DNA of 13,084 nucleotides, taken from NCBI GenBank assembly GCA_036562635.1, contig DATCJU010000172.1, positions 1 through 13,084 on the forward strand. Direction: 5' to 3'. Of the stretch, positions 6,441 through 12,908 are shown in pieces (the first letter of the stretch is position 1; every line of letters begins with the position of its first letter). Under the pieces are notes generated by a model. The model saw only the letters and a list, made by a program, of their open reading frames with translations. It was not told where the DNA came from and did not search any database. The stretch comes from DATCJU01 sp036562635. GTDB taxonomy: Bacteria > Actinomycetota > Actinomycetes > Mycobacteriales > Pseudonocardiaceae. Both the position numbers and the translations under genes were made by a program.

Positions 6441-7535
6441 ATGGCTGCCCAACACTCCATTCCACGCTGGACGATCGCCCTCCCCGTACTGGCGGTCATC
6501 CTCCTCGGCATCAGCTGGGGACGGACCCTGCCCCTGTGGGCGGTGCTCCTGGCCTCCGTCTTCCTGGCCGGCGCGGTGCTCGCCGCGGTGCACCACGCCG
6601 AAGTGGTCGCCCACCGGGTGGGAGAACCGTACGGATCCCTGGTGCTCGCGGTCGCCGTCACCGTCATCGAGGTGTCCCTGATCGTCACCGTGATGGCCAG
6701 CGGCGGTAACCAGGCTGCCACCCTGGCCCGTGACACCGTGTTCGCCGCAGTCATGATCACCACCAACGGCATCGCCGGTGTCTGCCTGCTGCTGGGCGCC
6801 CTACGGCGCCGCGTGGCGGTGTTCAACCCCGAGGGCACCGGTGCGGCGGCAGCCACCGTCGCCACACTCGCCACCCTCAGCCTGGTGCTGCCCACCTTCA
6901 CCACCAGCACCCCCGGCCCGCAGTTCTCCGTCACCCAGCTGGTGTTCGCGGCGATCGCCTCGCTGTCCCTCTACGCGCTGTTCGTCGCCACCCAGACCGT
7001 GCGGCACCGGGACTACTTCCTCCCCGTGACCCCCGAAGGTCGAGTGATCACCGAGGAGGACCACGCCGACCCACCACCGACCCGGGTGGCTCTGGCGAGC
7101 CTGGGTCTCCTGCTGGTCGCGCTGCTCGGAGTGGTCGGGCTGGCCAAGGCGGTGTCCCCGACGATCGAGGCCGGCGTGGCCGCCGCGGGCCTGCCCACCT
7201 CGGTGGTGGGTGTCGTCATCGCGATGCTCGTGCTGCTGCCGGAGACCCTCGCCGCGGTCCGTGCGGCCCGGCGGGACCGGATTCAGACCAGCCTGAACCT
7301 GGCCCTCGGCTCGGCCATGGCCAGCATCGGTCTGACCATCCCCACGGTCGCCATCGCCTCCTTCTGGCTGGAGGGCCCGCTCGTGCTCGGGCTCGACGCC
7401 ACGCACATGGTGCTGCTCGCCCTCACCGTGGCCATGAGCACGCTGACGATCATCCCCGGGCGTTCCACCCCACTGCAGGGAGGTGTGCACCTGGCGATCC
7501 TGGCCGCGTACCTGGTCCTGGCGGTCAACCCCTGA
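6441..7535 (+). CDS. chaA: Ca2+/H+ (cation/proton) antiporter, ChaA type
   Basis: A 364-residue integral membrane protein with about 11 hydrophobic segments, matching the CaCA-superfamily ChaA group that exports calcium or sodium in exchange for protons. The first ion-binding repeat carries HHAE (51-54), GEPYG (61-65) and E77 in VTVIEVSL. The second carries LLPETLAAVRAARRDR (265-280), with E268, followed by SLNLALGSAMASIGLTIP. A hydrophilic loop between them (about 187-215, containing EEDHAD) is the usual central loop. The ATG at 6441 follows an AT-rich promoter. The Shine-Dalgarno is poor (GAGAA about 11 bases upstream). The next gene starts 121 bases downstream with its own strong ribosome site. 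Confidence 0.9.
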   Translation: MAAQHSIPRWTIALPVLAVILLGISWGRTLPLWAVLLASVFLAGAVLAAVHHAEVVAHRVGEPYGSLVLAVAVTVIEVSLIVTVMASGGNQAATLARDTVFAAVMITTNGIAGVCLLLGALRRRVAVFNPEGTGAAAATVATLATLSLVLPTFTTSTPGPQFSVTQLVFAAIASLSLYALFVATQTVRHRDYFLPVTPEGRVITEEDHADPPPTRVALASLGLLLVALLGVVGLAKAVSPTIEAGVAAAGLPTSVVGVVIAMLVLLPETLAAVRAARRDRIQTSLNLALGSAMASIGLTIPTVAIASFWLEGPLVLGLDATHMVLLALTVAMSTLTIIPGRSTPLQGGVHLAILAAYLVLAVNP

Positions 7536-7616
7536 CCGGCCACCCCCATGACATGTGGCTCGCCTCACACCGTGGAGGTGTCACAACCGCCTGTCGCCGC
7601 CCGTCCCCACCACGAA

Positions 7617-7634
7617 CCACCCAGAACGGGGTGG
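7617..7634 (+). promoter_or_regulatory. Small hairpin just before the AhpD-like gene
   Basis: CCACCC (7617-7622) can pair with GGGTGG (7629-7634), ending ten bases before the Shine-Dalgarno at 7644. It could modulate translation or be incidental. Confidence 0.2.
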
Positions 7635-7643
7635 AACGGTGAC

Positions 7644-7650
7644 AGGAGGA
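7644..7650 (+). promoter_or_regulatory. Shine-Dalgarno deciding the start at 7656
   Basis: AGGAGGA, five bases before ATG 7656, is a near-perfect ribosome site. It excludes the longer in-frame reading that opens at 7548. Confidence 0.85.
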
Positions 7651-7655
7651 AAGTC

Positions 7656-8099
7656 ATGCAGCGCATGGACCTGGCGGAGCACGCGCCGGAGGCCATCCAG
7701 ACCCTGCTCCAGCTTTCCAAGCAGGTCCGGGCCGGAATCGAACCACGCCTGCACCACCTGGTGGACCTGCGGGCATCGATGATCAACGGGTGCGCCTACT
7801 GCGTGGACATGCACAGCCGGGAAGGCATCGAGGACGGCGACACCGCCCAGCGGCTCTTCGCCGTGGCCGCCTGGCGTGAGTCCACGCTGTTCACCGAGCG
7901 GGAGCGCACCGCACTGGAGCTCACCGACGCCCTCACCCGACTGGGTGAGGGCGGGGTCAGTGACGAGCTGTGGGAGCGGGCCCGCAGCCACTTCACCGAC
8001 AAGGAGCTGGCCCACCTGGTCCTGGCGATCGGCGTGATCAACGTGTGGAACCGGAACGCCATCTCCGTCCACAAGGAAACCCCCCTCGCGGCCCACTGA
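7656..8099 (+). CDS. AhpD-fold / carboxymuconolactone decarboxylase family protein
   Basis: A 147-residue all-helical protein of the alkylhydroperoxidase AhpD-like fold. The redox signature CAYCVDMHS gives C46, C49 and H53, the CxxCxxxH motif of the peroxidase-like subgroup. NGCAYC preceded by LVDLRASMI is characteristic. The family includes AhpD-like peroxidase partners and many uncharacterised proteins, so a thiol-dependent peroxidase or reductase role is probable but not proven. The C-terminal helix (VLAIGVINVWNRNAISV) matches family members. It follows the antiporter on the same strand but has its own strong translation signal and may be transcribed separately. A strong bidirectional hairpin lies downstream. 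Confidence 0.9.
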   Translation: MQRMDLAEHAPEAIQTLLQLSKQVRAGIEPRLHHLVDLRASMINGCAYCVDMHSREGIEDGDTAQRLFAVAAWRESTLFTERERTALELTDALTRLGEGGVSDELWERARSHFTDKELAHLVLAIGVINVWNRNAISVHKETPLAAH

Positions 8100-8130
8100 G
8101 GCCACACCGAGGAACTCCGTCCCGGACGAC

Positions 8131-8169
8131 GGTGGCCCCGCCCCGGTCCTGGGGGTGGGCGGGGCCACC
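8131..8169. terminator. Bidirectional terminator hairpin
   Basis: Positions 8131-8143 (GGTGGCCCCGCCC) pair perfectly with 8157-8169 (13 bp) around a 13-base loop. It lies between the convergent AhpD-like gene (ends 8099) and the polymerase gene (ends 8178). No T tract. Confidence 0.75.
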
Positions 8170-8177
8170 CGGGAACG

Positions 8178-9860
8178 TCACTTGGCCTCCGCGTAGCACT
8201 CCACCACCGACACCTGGAGCGGGAACCGTACCGGGGTCACCCCGAACACCAACCGGCTCGCCTCCACCGCCGACTCCTCCACCACGTCCCGCACCGCACC
8301 CCCCAGCTCCCGCGCGCAGTGCAGCACCACCTCGTCGTGCTGGAAGAACACCAGCTCCACCCGCGACCCCCACCTCGCGACCCGCCGGCGCAGCACCGCC
8401 AACAACACCAGCGCCCAATCCGCCGCACTGGCCTGCACCACGAAGTTCCGGGTGAACCGCCCCCAGTCCCGCGTCGCCCGTCGAGCCCGTCGCTCGTCCA
8501 CCGCGTCGACACCCAGGGCGGCCCGTTCCACCGTCTCCCGCCACCAACCCGGCGGTGGGGGAGAGGTACGCCCCAACCGTGACCGCACCAGCCGCCCTTC
8601 CTCCCCGGCCCGTGCCGCCGCCTCCACGAACCCCACCGCCGCCGGGAACCTTCGCCGCAACACCGCCAGCACCGGCCCCGCTCCCCCCGAAGTGCCGCCG
8701 TACATCGCCGACAGCAGACCCACCTTCGCCCGTGCCCGGTCCCCGTCGAACACCTCCGCACCCAACGCCGCGTACAGATCACCGGCCGCCGCGAACCCCG
8801 CCAGGCGTCGATCACCCGACAACGCCGCCCACACCCGGGGCTCCAACTGCGCCGCGTCCGCCACCACCAGCACCCAACCCGGCTCGGCCACCACCGCCCG
8901 CCGCACCACCCGGGGAAGCTGCAGTGCCGCCCCACCCCGCGTCGCCCAGCGACCCGAGACCACCCCACCCACCACGTACTCGGGGTGGAACCGGCCCCCA
9001 CGCACCCACGACTCCAGCCACGACCACCCGTGCGCCGAGTGCAACCGCGCCAGCTCCTTGTACTCCAGCAGCGGCGCCACCGCCGGATGATCCACTCCAC
9101 GCAGCACCCACGACCGCGTCGACGGCAACTCCACCCCGTCCCGGGCGAACGCCCGCACCAGGTCGGCCGGCGAGTCCGGGTTCACCGGCCGCCCCCCGAA
9201 GGCCTCGCTGATCCGCGCCGCCAGCTCCACCAACCGCGGCGGCTTGCCACCACCCACCGGTCGAGGCCCCAACAGCTCGGTCAGCAACGCGTCGTGCACA
9301 TCCGCCCGCCACGGCACCCCGTGGTGCGACATCTCCGCCGCCGCCAACGCCCCCGCCGACTCCGCAGCCACCAACAGCCGGAACCGCTCGGCGTGCCCCA
9401 CCTCGGCCATCGCCCGCAGCTGCGCCGCATACACGGCCACCGCCGCCTCCAGCGGATCCGCTCCACCTGCCAGCCGCGCCTGTGCCGGCTCGAACAACGT
9501 CGGCTGCTCCACGGCCACCCGGGCCCGCGGCGCGTCCTCGGGCACCGGCTCGCCCCGCAACCGCGCCCACGCCGCCGCCAACCCCCGGGGTGCCCCCGCC
9601 GATCCCTGGTACGCCAGCAGCAACCCTTCGGTCAACGCCAGGTCGTGGCATCGGGCCACCCGCACCCCGGCCGCCAGCAGCCCCGGATACACCTCCGTGG
9701 TGTCCGGCCACACCCACCGCGGCTGCCGCTCCCGTTCCCAACGCGCCACCTGGTCGGCCAGGTCGCCTGCCACCTGCACCGGTCCCACCGGGGCGCCGGC
9801 CTCGTCCACCACCTGCAGCCGTCCGCCCCCGTCCCCCGTGGGCACCACCACCACCCGCAC
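8178..9860 (-). CDS. PolA-like DNA polymerase with degenerate 3'-5' exonuclease domain
   Basis: A 560-residue family A polymerase of the actinobacterial type usually named 'bifunctional 3'-5' exonuclease/DNA polymerase'. It has no 5' nuclease domain. Palm and finger motifs are present: motif A as VADAAQLEPRVW (catalytic Asp, sugar-gate Glu, Arg), motif B as RARAKVGLLSAMYG (Arg, Lys and Tyr of the O helix kept, but Leu-Ser where Escherichia coli Pol I has Phe-Gly), and motif C as FFQHDEVV. In the N-terminal third I see no DxE. The segments corresponding to the second and third exonuclease motifs (near VYPGLLAAGV and VYAAQLRAM) lack the Asp, so proofreading is probably lost. The GTG at 9860 starts where the fold begins. 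The frame stays open to a GTG at 9944 (588 residues) with a Cys/Arg-rich leader; neither start has a good Shine-Dalgarno. It is probably co-transcribed with the upstream recombinase. Confidence 0.9.
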   Translation of the reverse strand: MRVVVVPTGDGGGRLQVVDEAGAPVGPVQVAGDLADQVARWERERQPRWVWPDTTEVYPGLLAAGVRVARCHDLALTEGLLLAYQGSAGAPRGLAAAWARLRGEPVPEDAPRARVAVEQPTLFEPAQARLAGGADPLEAAVAVYAAQLRAMAEVGHAERFRLLVAAESAGALAAAEMSHHGVPWRADVHDALLTELLGPRPVGGGKPPRLVELAARISEAFGGRPVNPDSPADLVRAFARDGVELPSTRSWVLRGVDHPAVAPLLEYKELARLHSAHGWSWLESWVRGGRFHPEYVVGGVVSGRWATRGGAALQLPRVVRRAVVAEPGWVLVVADAAQLEPRVWAALSGDRRLAGFAAAGDLYAALGAEVFDGDRARAKVGLLSAMYGGTSGGAGPVLAVLRRRFPAAVGFVEAAARAGEEGRLVRSRLGRTSPPPPGWWRETVERAALGVDAVDERRARRATRDWGRFTRNFVVQASAADWALVLLAVLRRRVARWGSRVELVFFQHDEVVLHCARELGGAVRDVVEESAVEASRLVFGVTPVRFPLQVSVVECYAEAK

Positions 9861-10045
9861 GAGCCGGCATTCTGCGCCCTGCCTCCGACAGCCCGCACGA
9901 GCACGACACAGGCCCAGCACCTCGTGCGGTGCCAGGACCGGCACACCCTCGACCGGAACCCGGACCCGGTGGCGCCCACCGTCCCTCTCGAAGCGTCGTG
10001 GTCACGGACCCACACCCGCCCCGGGCCCGCGGCGGAGCGAGCCCC

Positions 10046-11044
10046 TCACTCCTCCGATGGGACGGTGCCCGGTGCCACCACCTCCGCGAGTTTGCGATAG
10101 GTCCGGTTGCTGGCCGCCGCCAGCCGCCGCTCCCGACTGGTCGACTCGATGTAGTTCTGGCTCGTCGCCAGCGACGCGTGACCCAACAGTCGCATGATCT
10201 CCACCGCGCTCGCCCCGTCCTCGGCCAGCCGCGTGGCGAAGGTGTGACGCAGCGCGTGCAGGTTCGCCCCCGTCGGAACCCGATCCTGCACCCCGGCCCA
10301 CCGGTAACAGGACTTCACCAGGTACTGCAGCGCACCGCGGCCCATCGCCGCGCCACGCCGGTCCACCAGCAACGGCGACTGCTTGCCGATCCGATCTCCG
10401 GGGAACCGGGTCCGCCGCGACGCCAGATACGCCTCGATCACCCGTTCCATCGCCGGCTCGATCGGCACCGACCGGTCCCGCGCTCCCTTGCCCCGCACGT
10501 GCAGTCGCTTCTCACCCGGGCGTCCCACCACGCACCCCACGGTCAACGCCAGCATCTCGCTGGACCGCAGACCACACAGCAGGCCCAACCCCAGCACCAG
10601 CAGATCCCGCTCCGGCCAGGGGTCCCGCGCCCGCCGCGCCCCTGCTGCCACCGCCTCCAACAACCGTTCCGGCGTGTCCTCACCACGCAACGGTTTGGGG
10701 GAGTGCTCCGGGGTTCGTGGTCGCGCCACCGCCCCCATCGGGTTGCCGGGCAGGAAACCCTCCGCCACACAGAACGTCAGCAACTGGTTCCACGTCGACC
10801 AGGCACGCAACACCGAACTCCTGGCGTGCGTGTCCGCGAACCGCCCGAACGCCCGCCGCAGCGACTCCGCCGTCACGTCCTGCACGGTCAGCTCCGCCAC
10901 CGGCCGCTGACGCACCTGGGCCAGCAACGCCAGAATCCCCGCCACGTCCCGTCGGTACGCCGCCAGGGTGTGCGGGGAGTCCTTCCGCGGCCGCCGGGCC
11001 TCGAAGAACTCCTCGACCACCACTCCCAGCGGCGTCGCGTCCAC
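10046..11044 (-). CDS. Tyrosine recombinase / integrase, XerC/XerD-like
   Basis: A 332-residue site-specific recombinase with the complete catalytic set: R160 (CGLRSSE), K186 (RGKGARDR), H263 and R266 (HALRHTFAT), H289 (LLGHAS) and nucleophile Y298 (SQNYIE). Residues about 8-107 form the SAM-like core-binding domain (HTLAAYRRDV to LPGNPM). It is slightly longer than classic XerC/XerD (about 300). Sequence alone does not show whether it is one of the chromosomal Xer pair, an extra Xer paralogue or an element integrase. It starts at GTG with GGGGGTGA close upstream (11048-11055) and a GATAAT -10 at 11085-11090. The polymerase gene follows on the same strand. A dif-like site and a symmetric Xer-like palindrome lie 1.1-1.6 kb to its right. 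Confidence 0.93.
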   Translation of the reverse strand: MDATPLGVVVEEFFEARRPRKDSPHTLAAYRRDVAGILALLAQVRQRPVAELTVQDVTAESLRRAFGRFADTHARSSVLRAWSTWNQLLTFCVAEGFLPGNPMGAVARPRTPEHSPKPLRGEDTPERLLEAVAAGARRARDPWPERDLLVLGLGLLCGLRSSEMLALTVGCVVGRPGEKRLHVRGKGARDRSVPIEPAMERVIEAYLASRRTRFPGDRIGKQSPLLVDRRGAAMGRGALQYLVKSCYRWAGVQDRVPTGANLHALRHTFATRLAEDGASAVEIMRLLGHASLATSQNYIESTSRERRLAAASNRTYRKLAEVVAPGTVPSEE

Positions 11045-11084
11045 CGGTCACCCCCACACCGATCACGATCCACCGGACGCCGTG

Positions 11085-11090
11085 ATTATC
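11085..11090 (-). promoter_or_regulatory. -10 element of the recombinase promoter
   Basis: GATAAT on the - strand, about 40 bases upstream of the GTG at 11044, is one of few near-consensus -10 hexamers in the window. The -35 region is not recognisable. Confidence 0.5.
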
Positions 11091-11165
11091 CGCCGCCTCC
11101 GCGTCACGTCCCGCGCCGACGAACCGCATTCGACCAGCGGAACTCCCCGGTCCGGGCCACCATGG

Positions 11166-11193
11166 GGGCAAGGGAGTGCTCCCACTCGTGCCC
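11166..11193 (+). promoter_or_regulatory. Nested inverted repeat in the leader of the 83-aa gene
   Basis: GGGCA (11166-11170) and TGCCC (11189-11193) enclose GGGAG (11172-11176) and CTCCC (11179-11183). The structure ends 12 bases before the Shine-Dalgarno. It could be an RNA leader structure or an operator. Confidence 0.3.
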
Positions 11194-11205
11194 GTCACCT
11201 GGCCC

Positions 11206-11213
11206 AGGAGGAG
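11206..11213 (+). promoter_or_regulatory. Shine-Dalgarno deciding the start at 11218
   Basis: AGGAGGAG lies four bases before ATG 11218. It supports that start over an in-frame upstream one at 11176. Confidence 0.85.
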
Positions 11214-11217
11214 CGAG

Positions 11218-11469
11218 ATGGCCAAGACCCAGCCGTTGAAGGAGTACGACCTCACCGACGTCCAGGCGGTCTACCAGCGCGGTGTCTGGCACAGCTGGAG
11301 CTCGCTGCGTCGCTGGATCGAGAACGAGGGCCTCGTCGACGACGAGCTGACCCACGCCGAGGTCCAGCACATCGGTGAAGACCTGAAGAACCTGGAAGCC
11401 GAGGGCGTTGCCTTCACCGACGATCCCGACCAGGCGTTCCACCTGCTGCGGGAGTACTGCAGCCACTGA
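11218..11469 (+). CDS. Conserved-looking 83-aa hypothetical protein
   Basis: A small, acidic, soluble protein (MAKTQPLKEYDLTDVQ at its start) with a strong ribosome site, clean start and GC-biased third positions, so very likely expressed. It appears mostly helical: a Trp-rich stretch at 24-33 (WHSWSSLRRW), then a charged helix around 47-62. There is no signal peptide, membrane segment or metal motif, and a single Cys near the C-terminus (C81). I do not recognise the family. It is divergent from the recombinase and convergent with the YnfA gene. Confidence 0.75.
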   Translation: MAKTQPLKEYDLTDVQAVYQRGVWHSWSSLRRWIENEGLVDDELTHAEVQHIGEDLKNLEAEGVAFTDDPDQAFHLLREYCSH

Positions 11470-11476
11470 GCCGCGC

Positions 11477-11490
11477 CGAGGGCGCCCTCG
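11477..11490. terminator. Short palindrome between convergent genes
   Basis: CGAGGGCGCCCTCG is a perfect 14-bp palindrome eight bases after the stop of the 83-aa gene and 36 bases from the stop of the YnfA gene. It may act as a small bidirectional terminator. The possible stem is only about 5 bp. Confidence 0.35.
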
Positions 11491-11525
11491 AACATCCGGT
11501 GCGGGCTCGCTGGGACGCTCCGACG

Positions 11526-11858
11526 TCAGCCCCGTGGGGCGTACATGATCACCGCGACCCCGGCCAGGCAGATCGCCGCGCCGAGGAGATCCCATCGGTC
11601 GGGACGGAAACCGTCGACGATCACGCCCCAGGCCAGCGAGCCCGCGACGAACACGCCGCCGTATGCGGCCAGGATGCGGCCGAAGTTCGGGTCGGGCTGG
11701 AAGGTGGCGACGAACCCGTACGCGCCGAGCGCGATGACTCCGGCAGCGATCCACCACAGGCCACGGTTCTCCCGCCAGCCCTGCCAGACCAACCAGGCGC
11801 CGCCGATCTCGGCGAGGGCGGCGAGCAGGAACAGGACGATGGAGCGGACGACGGTCAC
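11526..11858 (-). CDS. YnfA family (UPF0060) membrane protein
   Basis: A 110-residue inner-membrane protein with four hydrophobic segments. Family hallmarks are clear: LLAALAEIGGAWLVWQ near the N-terminus, FGRILAAYGGVFV (59-71) and PDRWDLLGAAICLAGVAVI toward the C-terminus. YnfA proteins resemble small multidrug resistance transporters, and the Shigella homologue has been linked to efflux. The role here is unproven. The start is GTG at 11858 with no Shine-Dalgarno; a TACGGT -10 ends 6 bases upstream, which suggests a leaderless transcript. Confidence 0.93.
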   Translation of the reverse strand: MTVVRSIVLFLLAALAEIGGAWLVWQGWRENRGLWWIAAGVIALGAYGFVATFQPDPNFGRILAAYGGVFVAGSLAWGVIVDGFRPDRWDLLGAAICLAGVAVIMYAPRG

Positions 11859-11864
11859 GGGCCG

Positions 11865-11870
11865 ACCGTA
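11865..11870 (-). promoter_or_regulatory. TANNNT -10 element for leaderless ynfA transcript
   Basis: TACGGT on the - strand, 6 bases before the GTG start codon, is the spacing typical of leaderless actinobacterial genes. Confidence 0.5.
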
Positions 11871-12130
11871 ACGAAGGTCCTGGTGGGTTCGAGAACCACA
11901 CCGGGAGTGAGGTCACGACCGGGGGAGAGCCGGTGGCCTGGGGGGAGGGGAGAACCCCACCAGGGTGTCGCCACACGGTGACACGGGTGGGGAAGTGGCG
12001 GGTGGAGCCGGCAGGGAGGAACCCCCAGGGAGAGTGGCCCTTGGTCGACAGCTCGACGTGGTGCGCCGGGAACAGGGCAGCCCACCGGAGGGGCGCAGCA
12101 GTCAACCGGTGTTCGTGTGCGAGACAAAGC

Positions 12131-12147
12131 ACCAGGTCAGCACTGGT
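12131..12147. repeat. Small inverted repeat beside the palindrome
   Basis: ACCAG (12131-12135) and CTGGT (12143-12147) form a 5-bp dyad around 7 bases, abutting the large palindrome. The GCACCA at 12129-12134 is also complementary to TGGTGC at 12152-12157. Confidence 0.45.
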
Positions 12148-12180
12148 ATTTGGTGCATAATCGCAATTATGCACCAAATA
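12147..12180. repeat. Perfect 34-bp palindrome with Xer-site architecture
   Basis: The arm TATTTGGTGCATAAT (12147-12161) is the exact reverse complement of ATTATGCACCAAATA (12166-12180), with CGCA between. It can also be read as two identical 11-bp arms, TTGGTGCATAA (12150-12160) and TTATGCACCAA (12167-12177), around the 6-bp centre TCGCAA. This is the layout of Xer recombination sites. The inner ATAA/TTAT half-site bases are shared with the dif-like site at 12655-12682. Alternatives are a repressor operator or an RNA hairpin. It is strikingly AT-rich for its surroundings. The repeat is certain; the function is inferred. Confidence 0.9.
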
Positions 12181-12452
12181 TGACCGAGACTCGGTCGACG
12201 ACCGACCGGGGGACCCCCTGCTCGTCCGGCGTCTGCGCACCGTGTGACACCATGCGCCACGGCTTTCCTGCGTTGCCGCGGCGGAACTCGCCACGGCAAC
12301 GAGCAGCAAGCGACGAGCAGCAGCGTGTCCGGCGGCGTGATCACGTCGGATGCGGGCTCGTATGTCCTGCGGGCAGGTTGCCGTACCTTCGGGACAACGG
12401 GCGCCTATTCGTCACCGTGACAGAAGGATGTCGACCAAGCTCCTGCGGCGCC

Positions 12453-12471
12453 CGGGCCCCTCAGGGGCCCG
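12453..12471. terminator. 8-bp GC hairpin
   Basis: CGGGCCCC (12453-12460) pairs with GGGGCCCG (12464-12471) around TCA. No T tract and no gene immediately upstream is recognised, so its role is unclear. Confidence 0.35.
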
Positions 12472-12654
12472 CTGGGCGGCCTCCGACCCACTCCGACTAG
12501 CCGGTACGTGCCCACGCGACCTCTGGGCCGTCCTTGATTGGCGCCGGAACGAGCGCCGTCGGTGCGATCCGACCCCGCCTCGGCGGTCCACATGCACCGT
12601 GTCGGTGCGAGGAATCCCCGGCGGCATCCCCTGTCGATGATCTCGGCGGTGAAA

Positions 12655-12682
12655 TAAGCCGATAATGTACATTATGTTAAGT
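12655..12682. other. dif: Candidate chromosomal dif site (XerC/XerD target)
   Basis: The 28-bp site reads TAAGCCGATAA (12655-12665, XerC-side arm), TGTACA (12666-12671, centre) and TTATGTTAAGT (12672-12682, XerD-side arm). Compared by eye with the Escherichia coli dif site it agrees at 6 of 11 positions in the XerC arm, 5 of 6 in the centre and 10 of 11 in the XerD arm. XerD arms are the best conserved part of bacterial dif sites, and TTATGTTAA is nearly diagnostic. The site is AT-rich in GC-rich DNA and lies in a gene-poor stretch. It would resolve chromosome dimers at cell division with FtsK. A plasmid or integrated-element Xer site is the alternative. Confidence 0.82.
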
Positions 12683-12908
12683 AAAGTGATCGCCCTCCTC
12701 CCCTCGAGGCCGAGCGCGTGTCCCCTGCCGGGGTGAGACGCATGCCCTCACGTGCAGGCACCCCGACCGAGGACACCTGCCGCCGGCTTCGGGACGCGAG
12801 GAACCAGTACTCGTGCTGATCCCACGTCGACCGCCCGAACCCGCATACCAGGGACCATTCGGTTCCCGGCATGTCCGGCGACGACGCCGACGACGCCACT
12901 GCACCGCT

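Larger units (their letters stand above)
11859..12908. other. 1.05-kb region without a convincing gene, holding two Xer-like sites
   Basis: Open frames here are Arg/Pro-rich and mutually overlapping, with no good start signals. The left part (11859-12120) is G-rich with a partial dyad near 11965-11984. The region then holds the AT-rich palindrome 12147-12180, a hairpin at 12453-12471 and the dif-like site 12655-12682. A frame opening with ATG at 12180, overlapping the end of the palindrome, runs to 12500 but has poor coding character. Confidence 0.6.

Noticed and set aside
9482..11239. 585-codon plus-strand frame over the polymerase start and recombinase
   Set aside because: Pro/Arg-rich antisense shadow; the minus-strand genes carry complete catalytic motifs.
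11965..11984. Partial dyad GTGTC ... GACAC upstream of ynfA
   Set aside because: Imperfect, over 100 bases from the ynfA start, with no other supporting signal.
11104..12309. Long 401-codon minus-strand frame
   Set aside because: It covers the 83-aa gene antisense and overlaps ynfA in another frame, and is Arg/Pro-rich, a shadow of GC-rich DNA.
12117..12500. Plus-strand frame through the palindrome, and the variant starting at ATG 12180 (MTETRSTTDRG)
   Set aside because: Cys/Arg/Pro-rich with poor codon character, no ribosome site, and it would have to translate the palindrome.
12147..12682. Idea that the two Xer-like sites are direct copies flanking an inserted element
   Set aside because: Their 6-bp centres (TCGCAA and TGTACA) and outer arms differ, so they are not a simple attL/attR pair.
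12672..12899. Minus-strand frame of 75 codons (GTG start) with fairly good third-position GC, containing WDQHEYWFLASR
   Set aside because: Its stop codon lies inside the dif-like site, its start has no ribosome site, and the 3' third is low-complexity. No family recognised, so not called, though worth a protein search.
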